Source: SSF14 sp037045585
GTDB lineage: Bacteria; Actinomycetota; Acidimicrobiia; Acidimicrobiales; Microtrichaceae
Assembly: GCA_037045585.1 (NCBI GenBank)
Contig: JBAOIR010000021.1
Location: 91,253 to 155,252, forward strand
Length of the DNA stretch: 64,000 nucleotides
Direction of reading: 5' to 3'
Below the pieces are notes generated by a model. That model did not search any database, was not told where the DNA came from, and saw nothing but the letters and a program-made list of their open reading frames with translations. Position 1 is the stretch's first letter. Each line of letters starts with the position of its first letter. The position numbers were made by a program, and so were the translations under genes. Shown here piece by piece: positions 26,369-34,595 of the stretch.

Positions 26369-28030
26369 ATGAATTGTGTCTCTGAATTTTTCACCCAACG
26401 CATCAAGCGCGGACTTGTCCGCCGGCTTAATAATCTCAAGATCGCATCTGTAGCGCGTGAAGTGGCCCGCAGTGAACCGCAGTCCGCTGGCGCGCCTGTC
26501 GTTTTCTTTAAGGCATCCACGGGCATTGATGATCTTTCATGGAACAGCGGATTTCATCTGCTGACCTCGTGGGCCTTTCGTTTGCAGGGTATTCCGGTCG
26601 TTTATTTTGCATGTGACTCCGGCATGAGTTATTGCGTGCTTGGAACGAATCGCGATACCGTGCAAAAAGCTCCGCCTTGTAAATCATGTGTGTATCAGTC
26701 GAAAACTTTGTATGCTGGACTAAAAACTATGGAGTCGGACAGCTTGCTGTCCGATATGCAGGAGCAAGCTCCTGCACTCCATAGTGGTGTGAGATGGTTT
26801 AATTTTCAGCGAGATCCCGAACTTGTAAAAGCCATTGCTGATTTAAGCATTGACCAGTTATCACGTTTCACGCATCACGAACTTCCGCTCGGGGCGTTGT
26901 GTCTGCCGGGGCTGCGATGGGTGCTGAGAGTCCACCATCTGAATGATGATGAATCGACTCGTTATCTTTTCAGGGAATATATTTGCTCGGCCTGGAATGT
27001 GGCGCAGAAATTTGACGCACTCCTCGATCAAACTCAACCCCGGGCTGTTCTGGTTTTCAATGGGCAATTCTTCCCCGAAGCCACTGCCCGTTACATGGCG
27101 TTGAAGCGCGGAATTCGTGTCATCACACACGAAGTGGGATTTCAACCCGCCACTGCATTCTTTACCGAAGGCGAAGCCACCGCATCCCCGATACCACTCC
27201 CTAACTCTTTTGAAATGAACGCCGAACAAAATGCACAACTCGATGCCTATCTCGCGAAGCGCTTTCAAGGTGACTTTACGATGGCCGGCATTAAATTTTG
27301 GGCAGACATGAAAGGACTCGATGAAACCTTTCTGAAAAAAGCGGCCGGCTTCAAACAGATCGTGCCCATCTTTACCAACGTCATCTTTGATACCAGTCAG
27401 CCGCACGCCAACACGGTATTTGAAGATATGTTCGATTGGCTCGATATGGCGTTGGAAGTGATACAGGAAAACCCCGAAACCCTGTTCGTCATCCGCGCGC
27501 ATCCCGACGAGAGCCGGGTCCGCAAGGCTAGCCGTGAAACAGTGGCGGGCTGGGTCGAAGCGCGGAATGTGACCGATTTGCCCAATGTGGTTTTCGTCTC
27601 ACCAAAAGAAACGCTCAGTTCGTATGAGTTGATCTTGAAATCAAAATTCGTGATGGTCTATAACTCGACCATCGGGCTGGAAGCTGCGATCATGGGCGCG
27701 GCAGTTTTGTGTGCCGGGCGTGCAAGATTTACACAATACCCGACTGTATTTTTCCCGCAGACTGTGGATGAAGTAAGAAGAAAGATGCAGGAATTTTTGG
27801 AGGCTGATGCGATTGATGTCCCGCTTGAATTCAAACGCAACGCCCGCAGGTTTTTGTATTACCAGTTGTTTAGAACTTCATTGCCGTTCGGAGAGTTCCT
27901 TGAGCCGTCCGTGCGAACCACGCAGACAAAATTAAAGCCGTTTGCATTCGATGAGTTAATAAACTCTGAATTGGTGCAGGTGGTCAAGGAAGGCATTCTC
28001 GAAGGCGGGGATTTCCTGCTGAAGAATTAA
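26369..28030 (+). CDS. capsule-synthesis-like glycosyltransferase with palindromic insert
   Basis: A 553-residue protein resembling capsule polysaccharide synthesis proteins (GT-B fold). The C-terminal half shows FVIRAHPDESR and, later, KFVMVYNSTIGLEAAIMGA, the donor-binding pattern seen in KpsS/CDP-glycerophosphotransferase relatives. Codons 120-139 are encoded exactly by a 60-base palindromic element (26726-26785), adding TMESDSLLSDMQEQAPALHS. A TATAAT lies 8 bases before the ATG, so the message may be leaderless. No membrane helix is evident, so it acts at the cytoplasmic side. The donor and acceptor are unknown. Confidence 0.83.
   Translation: MNCVSEFFTQRIKRGLVRRLNNLKIASVAREVARSEPQSAGAPVVFFKASTGIDDLSWNSGFHLLTSWAFRLQGIPVVYFACDSGMSYCVLGTNRDTVQKAPPCKSCVYQSKTLYAGLKTMESDSLLSDMQEQAPALHSGVRWFNFQRDPELVKAIADLSIDQLSRFTHHELPLGALCLPGLRWVLRVHHLNDDESTRYLFREYICSAWNVAQKFDALLDQTQPRAVLVFNGQFFPEATARYMALKRGIRVITHEVGFQPATAFFTEGEATASPIPLPNSFEMNAEQNAQLDAYLAKRFQGDFTMAGIKFWADMKGLDETFLKKAAGFKQIVPIFTNVIFDTSQPHANTVFEDMFDWLDMALEVIQENPETLFVIRAHPDESRVRKASRETVAGWVEARNVTDLPNVVFVSPKETLSSYELILKSKFVMVYNSTIGLEAAIMGAAVLCAGRARFTQYPTVFFPQTVDEVRRKMQEFLEADAIDVPLEFKRNARRFLYYQLFRTSLPFGEFLEPSVRTTQTKLKPFAFDELINSELVQVVKEGILEGGDFLLKN
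26726..26785. repeat. 60-base two-hairpin palindromic element inside a coding region
   Basis: Perfect 10-base inverted ends ACTATGGAGT and ACTCCATAGT enclose two perfect hairpins, CGGACAGC-TT-GCTGTCCG and TGCAGGAGC-AA-GCTCCTGCA. The element is exactly 60 bases, starts on a codon boundary of the gene at 26369 and contains no stop in that frame. It is the best-preserved copy in the window. Confidence 0.9.
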
Positions 28031-28076
28031 ACAACCCGCATGACTGCCATTTGAGAAGATTTCTTAAGCGCATTCA

Positions 28077-28154
28077 TCCACAGATCAACACAGATGAAAG
28101 GGATATTTAAATTCCCATCCTTTTCAATCAGTGTTTATCCCTTTTATCTGTGGT
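28077..28154. repeat. inverted repeat with CCACAGAT ends
   Basis: CCACAGAT at 28078-28085 is complementary to ATCTGTGG at 28146-28153. The interior has looser complementarity around the GGATA and TATCCC stretches. It stands in the spacer after the capsule-type gene. Confidence 0.55.
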
Positions 28155-28185
28155 CAAAAACTGAGTTATGAAAACCTGTAAAAAA

Positions 28186-28216
28186 ATGACACGAAGAGCC
28201 TTCGTGTCATCTTTTT
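28186..28216. terminator. strong bidirectional rho-independent terminator
   Basis: ATGACACGAAG (28186-28196) pairs perfectly with CTTCGTGTCAT (28200-28210) around a 3-base loop. It has an A-run before it and TTTTT after it, so it serves both the plus-strand capsule-type gene and the minus-strand YhcH gene. Confidence 0.92.
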
Positions 28217-28225
28217 ATAACCAGT

Positions 28226-28675
28226 TCATTCAACAGCGATCTTGATCACGATCTTGCGCACCGGAGCAGATTTGCCAACGGCCATGCCCGGCATGTGCGC
28301 ATCTTCGGGCAATAGCAGAACAAAACTTCCGCTTTTCAAAGTGACAAGATCACCTTCGCCAAAGAGAGGCAGAAAATCTTTTTTCGCATCGTACTCACCC
28401 TGCTGCAAGTGATTGATGTTGGCGTAGCCCATTCCCTCAGCGCCTTGAACAACATATTGCAGATCAATGTAGCGGCGATGCGCTTCCCAAAATCCCTGTT
28501 CTTTTAATTTTGTGTTGTATTCCTGAACCAGCGCGTACATATTCTCGCCGTCGATTTCATATTTTCCGGCGGGGATGGTATGCACATCAATTTGATAAAT
28601 GTAATCAAACGCGTGTTTGAATTTGGCGTTTACTGCGTAATAAAGATGAGCGTTATTGATCCGGTCGATGATCAT
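28226..28675 (-). CDS. YhcH/YjgK/YiaL family protein (NanQ-like)
   Basis: A 149-residue YhcH-type cupin-like protein. Marks are HTIPAGKYEIDGENMYALVQEY and LLLPEDAHMPGMAVG, which carry the conserved metal-ligand set of the beta-galactosidase-subunit-beta/YhcH fold. In Enterobacteria the NanQ member opens the sialic-acid anomer to the linear form for degradation. Here it sits about 5 kb from neuA/neuB, so a sugar-anomerase role in nonulosonate handling is plausible, though the family also occurs in other sugar pathways. It is transcribed away from its neighbours and stops at the shared terminator. Confidence 0.88.
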   Translation of the reverse strand: MIIDRINNAHLYYAVNAKFKHAFDYIYQIDVHTIPAGKYEIDGENMYALVQEYNTKLKEQGFWEAHRRYIDLQYVVQGAEGMGYANINHLQQGEYDAKKDFLPLFGEGDLVTLKSGSFVLLLPEDAHMPGMAVGKSAPVRKIVIKIAVE

Positions 28676-28699
28676 GTTTTTCTTTGTTCCTTTTGAAAG

Positions 28700-29329
28700 T
28701 TAATCCTTCAGCGTTATATACTTCTTGCGCGGATTAATCCCCACCATCCCATTAAAAAAGCCCTTGATCGTTTTTATATCCGCATCCATATTCTCGGTGA
28801 GGTGAAATACCTGCCCCACATGCATCGTCTTATTTGCGCCGTCAACGATCGCCATTGCTACGGGAATTCCTGCATTCTTGGCAATATGATAAAAGCCCAT
28901 CTTCCAGTCACTTACTTTATAACGTGTGCCTTCGGGGGCAATGGTCAAAATAAATTTATCTGATTTCCCGCAAGCATCCACCATTTGCTCCACCAGCCCC
29001 TGTGACTTTTTGCGGTCTACGGGAATTCCACCGCACCAGTAGAAGAACCAGCCAAATGGGTTACGGAACAATTCAGCCTTGCCCATAAATTTAACGTTTG
29101 CCTTGAGATGAAAAATCACGCCCAGAAACATCAAAAAATCCCAGTTTGAGGTGTGCGGTCCGGCGATCAGTATAAATTTTGGAAGGTCGGGTAATTTTCC
29201 CTCCACGCGCCAACCGACCAGGCGCAGGATTAAATTTGTCATCAGGCGCAGAAATGTACTAAGAATGGGGGTATTGAAGATGGTAGTTTTCAATTTTATG
29301 TCCTCAACTATATAACCCTGAAATTCCAT
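28700..29329 (-). CDS. 1-acylglycerol-3-phosphate-type acyltransferase
   Basis: A 209-residue PlsC-type acyltransferase; an upstream start would add 19 residues that lie over the divergent sulfotransferase start. It begins FQGYIVEDIKLK at the ATG at 29329, then has the HTSNWD (HX4D) catalytic box, a substrate-binding FRNPFG region, and the conserved APEGTR motif (IAPEGTRYKVSDW). Such enzymes acylate lysophosphatidic acid or related amphipathic acceptors at the membrane. It could equally modify a glycan lipid anchor. It is divergent from the sulfotransferase at 29371 with 41 bases between the starts, and precedes the YhcH gene in the same direction by 24 bases. Confidence 0.88.
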   Translation of the reverse strand: MEFQGYIVEDIKLKTTIFNTPILSTFLRLMTNLILRLVGWRVEGKLPDLPKFILIAGPHTSNWDFLMFLGVIFHLKANVKFMGKAELFRNPFGWFFYWCGGIPVDRKKSQGLVEQMVDACGKSDKFILTIAPEGTRYKVSDWKMGFYHIAKNAGIPVAMAIVDGANKTMHVGQVFHLTENMDADIKTIKGFFNGMVGINPRKKYITLKD

Positions 29330-29370
29330 TTGCGTCTCTGTCTGCAACGAATTTGTGGTTAAATACCTGC

Positions 29371-30229
29371 ATGGCTTTGAAATCAACTCTCCGCTCTCTT
29401 ATCTATCAAACCGAAAAACAGACGCAACGTATCCGCTTTATCTCTGCGCCAACTCCGCAAAATGACTGGCCGATCCTGCTGGGTATTTCATTTCCCAAAA
29501 GCGGCACGCACCTGCTCGACCAAATTTTACTTGGCTTTGCAAATGTTGCGCCGTTCGCAAAACGTGTGCATTCATTTTACGCCGAATACGAAGGCGAAAG
29601 CGGACACAAGCGCACGCCAGAGCAGGCGCTCAACTGGCTCGATGCACTTCGTCCACGGGATGTGGCATCGGCGCATCTTTTCGCCCGCCCCGAAGCCGTT
29701 GAACGCGTCTGCTCGCCAAAGTTCGCGCCCTACTTTATCTTCCGCGATCCGCGTGATGTGGTCGTCTCGCATGTTTTCTATGTGACCGATATGGAAGCGC
29801 GTCATGTCCATCATCAATATTATCAATCCCTGCCCGATTTCAACGCGCGGCTTAACGTCAGCATTTTGGGGCGGTCAGATACCGGCATAGAATTCCCGAA
29901 CATCGCCGATCGTTTCGCCCCCTATCTTGGCTGGCTCGATCATAATGAAGTGTTGACAATTCACTTCGAGGATTTGATTCACGACCGCAGCGCGACTCTG
30001 ACTCGCATCATGGAACACCTCCTCACCCGCGCCCCGCTTCAAACGTCCCGACAACTGATTTCTAAATTCCCTAGAAACCTCCATCAACCCGACAAAATCC
30101 CCGACCTTCCGCTCCGGCAAAACCGGCGAATGGAAAAAATACTTCACCGACGAACATAAAAAGATATTTAAAGAAGTGGCCGGAGACTTGCTCGTGAAGT
30201 TGGGATATGAGAAGGATGGTAACTGGTAA
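29371..30229 (+). CDS. sulfotransferase, frameshifted
   Basis: A sulfotransferase paralogous to the one at 23741. It starts at the ATG at 29371, has the P-loop FPKSGTHLLDQILLGF, then YFIFRDPRDVVVSHVFYV. A single extra base near 30,098-30,104 shifts the end, which continues as FRSGKTGEWKKYFTDEHKKI to a stop at 30229; the paralogue has the same ending. The short upstream frame (18 bases from 29353) is not a better start because the ATG at 29371 aligns with the paralogue. No membrane or signal segment is seen. Confidence 0.86.
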
Positions 30230-30233
30230 TGGC

Positions 30234-30259
30234 GGGAATCGGGATTTGGGAATTGGGTA
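30234..30259. repeat. G-rich degenerate tandem tract, left of four-helix-bundle gene
   Basis: The spacer reads as GGGAATCGGG (30234-30243) then GGGAATTGGGTA (30248-30259). The reverse-complement versions occur after the gene, at 30721-30730 (CCCGATTCCC) and 30742-30752 (TACCAATTCCC). The order is not that of a simple nested inverted repeat. Confidence 0.55.
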
Positions 30260-30269
30260 GGAGGTTGTG

Positions 30270-30704
30270 ATGAGTGTGAAAAGTTTAGAAACGCTTGAAG
30301 TTTGGAAAAAGGCAAAAGAATTTGCTTTGCGAATATATCGTGAAGTATTGCCTTTGCTCCCACCTGAAGAAAAGTGGAACTTAAACCAGCAATTAAGGCG
30401 TTCTTCAAGTAGTGTTCCTGCCAATATCGCCGAAGGTTATGGACGGTTTTATTATCAGGAAATTATTCGGTTTTGCTATATCTCCCGTGGCTCTCTGGAG
30501 GAAACCTTGAGCCATCTCGTGCTATGCTGTGAGTTGGATTATCTCCCCAAGCCTATTTTCGGCTCACTGGAACAGGATGGGGAAAAACTAACTCAATTAA
30601 TTAATGGCTACATTGGCTATCTAAAACGTAGTAAACAAGGGCAAAACGAACCAGGCGCTAATCACGCCATCCGCGAAGGTATTGCTTCCTCTGAAGAAAA
30701 TTGA
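30270..30704 (+). CDS. four-helix-bundle protein (23S rRNA IVP family)
   Basis: A 145-residue member of the family first found as ORFs inside 23S rRNA intervening sequences (TIGR02436). Diagnostic parts are LEVWKKAKEFALRIYRE, LRRSSSSVPANIAEGYGRF and YISRGSLEETLSHL; a GTG three bases earlier is a possible alternative to the ATG at 30270. The function is unknown; structures form a pentameric helical bundle. It lies within the surface-glycan locus without rRNA. Both sides carry related G-rich or C-rich tracts, so the gene may have arrived as a unit. Confidence 0.93.
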   Translation: MSVKSLETLEVWKKAKEFALRIYREVLPLLPPEEKWNLNQQLRRSSSSVPANIAEGYGRFYYQEIIRFCYISRGSLEETLSHLVLCCELDYLPKPIFGSLEQDGEKLTQLINGYIGYLKRSKQGQNEPGANHAIREGIASSEEN

Positions 30705-30768
30705 CGGTTGAGTTACATTTCCCGATTCCCGACGCCCAATGTACCAATTCCCAATTCTCACCTTCCCC

Positions 30769-31701
30769 ATGACCTGTTCCATCGTAATCCGCGCCTATAA
30801 CGAAGCCCAACATCTTGGACGTTTGCTAGAGGGAATCAAACAGCAGACGATACAAGATGTGGACGTGATTCTCGTCGACTCGGGCTCCACAAACTCAACC
30901 GTGGAGATCGCCGAAGCATATGGCGCGCGGGTCGTGAGAATCCCGTCAGCGGAGTTTACGTTTGGGCGTTCGCTCAATTATGGGATTAAGGCAGCGAAGC
31001 GCGAGTTAATCGTCATCGCCAGCGCGCATGTTTATCCCGTCTATCCTGACTGGCTGGAGACTCTGCTGCGTCCATTTCAAGATGAAAGCATTGCCCTCAC
31101 CTACGGCAAACAGCGCGGACCAGACTTTGCAAAATTTTCTGAGCAACAGATTTTTCATCAGTGGTATCCCGATTTCAGCAAACCAAAACAGGAAACTGCT
31201 TTTTGCAACAACGCGAATTCTGCGATCAGGAAAAGTTTATGGGAGCAGAACAACTATGATGAAACGTTGACCGGTCTCGAAGACCTGGCGTGGGCCAAGT
31301 GGGCCAAAGAGCAGGGACATGCGATCGCGTACGTGGCCGAGGCCGAGATCATTCATGTCCACAACGAAACGCCGCACGGAGTTTACAACCGCTATCGCCG
31401 TGAAGCGATGGCATTAAGAAAAATATATCCCGAAGCACATTTTAACTTTTACGATTTCCTGCGCCTGACCATCACCAACATCTTAAGCGACCTCTGGCAC
31501 GCCGCGCGTGAACGGGTGCTGTTTAAAAATATTTCATCCATCTTCTGGTTTCGCTACATGCAATTTCACGGCACCCGCATGGGACATCGTGAGACGAGCC
31601 TCATCACGCCGCAATTGCGTGAGACCTTTTATTATGCGAGGGAAAGAAAGATGAAAGAAGAAAGAAAACGGGATGTGGAGCCGATAAATTACAAGGGTTA
31701 A
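30769..31701 (+). CDS. GT2-family glycosyltransferase
   Basis: A 310-residue GT-A fold enzyme. I choose the ATG at 30769 because SIVIRAYNEAQHLGRLLEGI is the standard first strand; an ATG 30 bases upstream lies in the C-rich repeat tract. IVLVDSGSTNST holds the nucleotide-sugar DxGS region, and FCNNANSAIRKSLWE the acceptor side. The C-terminal helical region has no membrane segment. The conserved signature resembles rhamnosyl- or glucosyltransferases of exopolysaccharide assembly, but the donor sugar is not predictable. It ends in a Lys-rich tail. Confidence 0.93.
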   Translation: MTCSIVIRAYNEAQHLGRLLEGIKQQTIQDVDVILVDSGSTNSTVEIAEAYGARVVRIPSAEFTFGRSLNYGIKAAKRELIVIASAHVYPVYPDWLETLLRPFQDESIALTYGKQRGPDFAKFSEQQIFHQWYPDFSKPKQETAFCNNANSAIRKSLWEQNNYDETLTGLEDLAWAKWAKEQGHAIAYVAEAEIIHVHNETPHGVYNRYRREAMALRKIYPEAHFNFYDFLRLTITNILSDLWHAARERVLFKNISSIFWFRYMQFHGTRMGHRETSLITPQLRETFYYARERKMKEERKRDVEPINYKG

Positions 31702-31789
31702 TATCTTTGCTTTCCCCATGTTAGAATAAAACAGTGGATGCAAGTAGTCAGGTTGGAATCTCCATTCTGGTTCTACATTCCACCACCTC

Positions 31790-31922
31790 ACAGGCACGGG
31801 AGCAATCCCGGGGTTCAAATCCCCACCACGCCTGTCTCAAAGAGTTGTGCCTTCTGGCAACAGACGACTAGCCATGCAGGTTAAAACCTCCGCTAAAAAA
31901 CTGGCAACTCTTTGAGGCAGGC
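31790..31922 (+). ncRNA. structured RNA candidate with tRNA-like T-arm
   Basis: Three nested elements are visible. CGGGA-GCAA-TCCCG (31797-31810) is a GNRA-loop hairpin. It abuts GGGG-TTCAAAT-CCCC (31810-31824), identical in form to a tRNA T-arm loop. Both are enclosed by ACAGGC (31790) and GCCTGT (31830). The arm GCCTGTCTCAAAGAGTTG (31830-31847) also pairs over 18 bases with CAACTCTTTGAGGCAGGC (31905-31922), with one G-U. The two pairings exclude each other. A complete tRNA is not present, since no matching 5' acceptor strand is found. It may be a regulatory leader, an RNA gene, or a tRNA relic. Confidence 0.5.
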
Positions 31923-31945
31923 AAATTGTATAAAAAGGAATAACC

Positions 31946-32265
31946 ATGGATGCGTCAAGTGGTTTGTTTATTCTAAGCCTTGTCCTTATAATTTCAGGGA
32001 TTGTATGGCGAATTTCTCTAAGGCGGGTCGTTATTTTTGAGAACGAACGTGGCGTAGTATATAAACGGGGAAAGTTTCACCGGGTTCTTCAACCTGGCAG
32101 TTCTGGAATATACATATTTGGAGAAATTGCAAAAAGTTGATATTCGCGCGCGCTTCATCACAATCCCAGGTCAGGATGTTCTAAGTTCAGATATATGGGG
32201 TTAAGGTGAGCGTGCTGTCAATTTTAGGTTGATGATCCATATAAAGCTCGCCCCCCCCCCTGAGT
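31946..32265 (+). pseudogene. SPFH/Band 7 (slipin-like) protein, broken in several places
   Basis: Starting at the ATG at 31946 the frame gives an N-terminal membrane segment and VVIFENERGVVYKRGKFHRV, the slipin start, then stops at 32140. The missing continuation is found in another frame as EKLQKVDIRARFITIPGQDV, with further frame changes to VKVSVLS and to a short AVNFRLM piece; after a C-run at about 32,256 the similarity ends. Slipins are membrane scaffold proteins of about 260 residues. With at least three lesions and a missing 3' two thirds, this looks like real decay more than sequencing error. Confidence 0.75.
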
Positions 32266-32582
32266 ATTTCGATAATTCCATTTGGGTCAACGACCTTTAA
32301 ACCACAAAGTTCACGAAGAGAGCACAAAGGAGAACAAAACGCTAGTAAAGCAAAAGTTTTCCTTCGTGTACCTTTGTGAAAATAACCCTTTGCTTTGTTG
32401 CAGTTGAGAACTTTAAAGCCATCGAAAGTAAAGGTGGATTCACATTGTTTTGTCTCACAAGAAACGGGCCTGAAAAAGAAGTGATCTCTTCTTCATTGAG
32501 ATGGAGAGTGGGGCAATCGATATGACAGTATGGATCTGCGGTTTTGCACTGTTCTTCTTCTTTATTTCGGTATAATCACCAC
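32266..32582. other. gene-free spacer
   Basis: After the C-run there is a loose ACCACAAAG...CTTTGTGAAAATAACC inverted-repeat-like stretch (about 32,300-32,390) of the type at 15,335, and nothing that reads as a gene. A TATAAT at 32571 is 6 bases before the next ATG. Confidence 0.6.
32571..32576 (+). promoter_or_regulatory. TATAAT near start; possible leaderless promoter
   Basis: TATAAT at 32571-32576 is 6 bases before the ATG at 32583, with no ribosome-binding site in between. A TTGCAC lies 21 bases upstream of it, which is longer than the usual -35 spacing. Confidence 0.4.
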
Positions 32583-33048
32583 ATGTCAAAACTACTCCCC
32601 ATGACCCAGACCGAATATGACGTGTTTCTTGAGCGCACGATTCCCGAATATGCTGATGACAAAGTCCGCGCGGGGCATTGGGCTGAATCTGAGGCGTTGG
32701 AAAGATCTCGCAGGGAATTTTCAGACTGATCTGCCGCAGGGTGTGCAAACCAAAAATAATTATCTCTATACTTTATATGATGGCGATGATGCCGTGGGGC
32801 TGATCTGGATGCGTGCCAATATAGACCGCCCCACAAATGATGGTTTTATTCTGGAGTTATATGTCGAAGAAAAATATCGTGGCAAAGGCTATGGCAAACA
32901 AGCCATGCAGCTCATCGAAGAGAAAGCCCGCGAACTGGGATTAAAATCAATCGGACTGCACGTTTTTGGTTCCAACAAGATCGCACGGAATTTATATGAA
33001 TCCGTTGGCTATGAAGTTACAAGTGTCAATATGAGCAAGGCGTTATAA
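32583..33048 (+). CDS. GNAT acetyltransferase, frameshifted
   Basis: An N-acetyltransferase in two frames. The first frame gives SKLLPMTQTEYDVFLERTIP and EALERSRREF; an extra base near 32,712-32,722 (TTTT) passes to TDLPQGVQTKNNYLYTLYDG, then RGKGYGKQAMQLIEEKAREL, the acetyl-CoA pyrophosphate loop (R/Q-x-x-G-x-G), and NLYESVGYEVTSVNM at the end. About 155 residues in total, normal for a single GNAT domain. Acceptor unknown. A second GNAT gene follows after 9 bases. Confidence 0.85.
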
Positions 33049-33057
33049 AACCCACTC

Positions 33058-33885
33058 ATGTCATCCTTCGCATTCAAGCCCGCCAACACCTACACCATTC
33101 CTCAGATCGCGGATCTACTCACCCGTGGATTTGAAGGCTACTACGTCCCCATTCATATTAACGAAGCCGCATTATTAACCATGCTGCGCCGTGATGGCGT
33201 GGATTTAACCGAGAGTCGCATTCTCTTAAAAGATGACGAACCCATTGGCGTGGCGCTCATCGCCCGCCGCGGCTGGACCAGTCGACTCGCGGCGATGGGC
33301 ATTGTGTCCACGGCCAGAAATAGCGGAGCGGGCACATGGGCGATGAAAAATCTCGTCGATGAAGCGCGTGCTCGCGGCGACCATGAAATGTTTTTGGAAG
33401 TCATCGAACAAAATACAGCAGGCGTAAAACTCTATCAAAAATTCGGATTCAAATCCATTCGCAGGCTGGTGGGATACAAACTCGAAAATCCGCAGGTTGA
33501 GTCAGAGCAACAACTTGAAGAAATAGATATTCGTGAATTGGCGCGTCTGGTTGCGTATCACGGATTGAAAGACCTGCCCTGGCAGCTTTCGGGCGCGAGC
33601 ATCATGCAGCACACACCGCCCTCCCGCGCCTTTCGCCTGCACGATGCCTATTGTCTCATCAGCGATCCCTCAGCGGCGCACGTGGCGATCTGGTCAGTGT
33701 TGGTAAAAGCCGGTTCACGAGGAGCAGGCCTCAGTCCGGTTTTGATGCGGGCGGTGTTCTCCCGCTTCCCCGAAAAAACATGGCACGTCCCCGCCTTGTA
33801 TCCAGAAGAGATTTGCGCGGTCTTTGAAGAGATCGGAATGCAGCGCGAAGAAATTTCGCAGTGGCAAATGACTTTAAAGTTGTGA
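33058..33885 (+). CDS. two-part GNAT-family acetyltransferase
   Basis: A 275-residue protein. The first half is a GNAT domain: LLKDDEPIGVALIARRGW, then GIVSTARNSGAGTWAMKNLV as the CoA loop, and NTAGVKLYQKFGFKSIRRL. The second half (from about 150) has a degenerate second GNAT-like unit ending FEEIGMQREEISQWQMTL. Such double proteins are often called GNAT with unknown acceptor. The stop is 34 bases before the NeuA-like gene, so they may share transcription. Confidence 0.87.
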   Translation: MSSFAFKPANTYTIPQIADLLTRGFEGYYVPIHINEAALLTMLRRDGVDLTESRILLKDDEPIGVALIARRGWTSRLAAMGIVSTARNSGAGTWAMKNLVDEARARGDHEMFLEVIEQNTAGVKLYQKFGFKSIRRLVGYKLENPQVESEQQLEEIDIRELARLVAYHGLKDLPWQLSGASIMQHTPPSRAFRLHDAYCLISDPSAAHVAIWSVLVKAGSRGAGLSPVLMRAVFSRFPEKTWHVPALYPEEICAVFEEIGMQREEISQWQMTLKL

Positions 33886-33919
33886 GACGTAGTGCCCGTT
33901 AAGAGGATAAAATGGGGGC

Positions 33920-34595
33920 ATGAAACTAGCCGCCCTTGTCCCCATGCGTCACCACAGCCAGCGCGTGCCTGGCAAAAATTATCGCCCGCTCGCGGGCAAA
34001 CCCCTTTTTCATCACATCATCGAAACACTGCTTGCCGTGCCGGAAATTGAAACCGTGATGGTGGATACTGACTCCGAGCCTGTGATGGATGGAGTGCGCC
34101 GCCTCTTCCCCACCGTCAAGCTGATTCAGCGCCCCGAGCATCTCCGTGCTGACGATGTGCCCATGAACGAAATCCTGCTGCACGACACCGCCCAGGTGAA
34201 AGCGGATTTTTATCTGCAAACACATTCAACCAATCCATTATTGAGATCAGCAGACCATCTCACAAGGCATCAAAACTTTTTTTGCTGAATTCCCAAAATA
34301 CGATTCTTTGTTTTCAGTCACACGCTGGCAGACTCGTTTGTATTTCAAAGATGGACAGGCCATCAATCATAATCCGCTGGAGTTGATTCAAACGCAAGAC
34401 CTGCCGCCCGTGTATGAAGAGAATTCGTGCCTGTATCTTTTCACTCGTGAAAACCTTGAGCGAAAACATCACCGCATCGGCGACAAACCCTTCATGCTCG
34501 AAATAGACAAAGCCGAAGCCTGGGACATTGACGAAGAGTTGGACTTTGAAATTACAGACTTTTTAATGAAGAGAAAATTACAGAATGAATCTTAA
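33920..34595 (+). CDS. second NeuA-type cytidylyltransferase, frameshifted
   Basis: An acylneuraminate cytidylyltransferase without the HAD tail. It starts at 33920 with LAALVPMRHHSQRVPGKNYR, the substrate-binding start, then DVPMNEILLHD and LQTHSTNPLLRS. One inserted base near 34,260-34,282 passes to IKTFFAEFPKYDSLFSVTRW and onward to 34595 (KAEAWDIDEELDFEI). The total is about 225 residues. It may activate a different nonulosonate or Kdo-like sugar from the NeuA at 21556. TAAAAT lies about 6 bases before the ATG. The next gene overlaps its stop by 11 bases. Confidence 0.86.

Noticed and set aside
31790..31832. A complete tRNA at the T-loop-like arm
   Set aside because: The 3' strand CCACGCC has no 5' partner GGCGTGG upstream, and D-arm and anticodon arm are missing.
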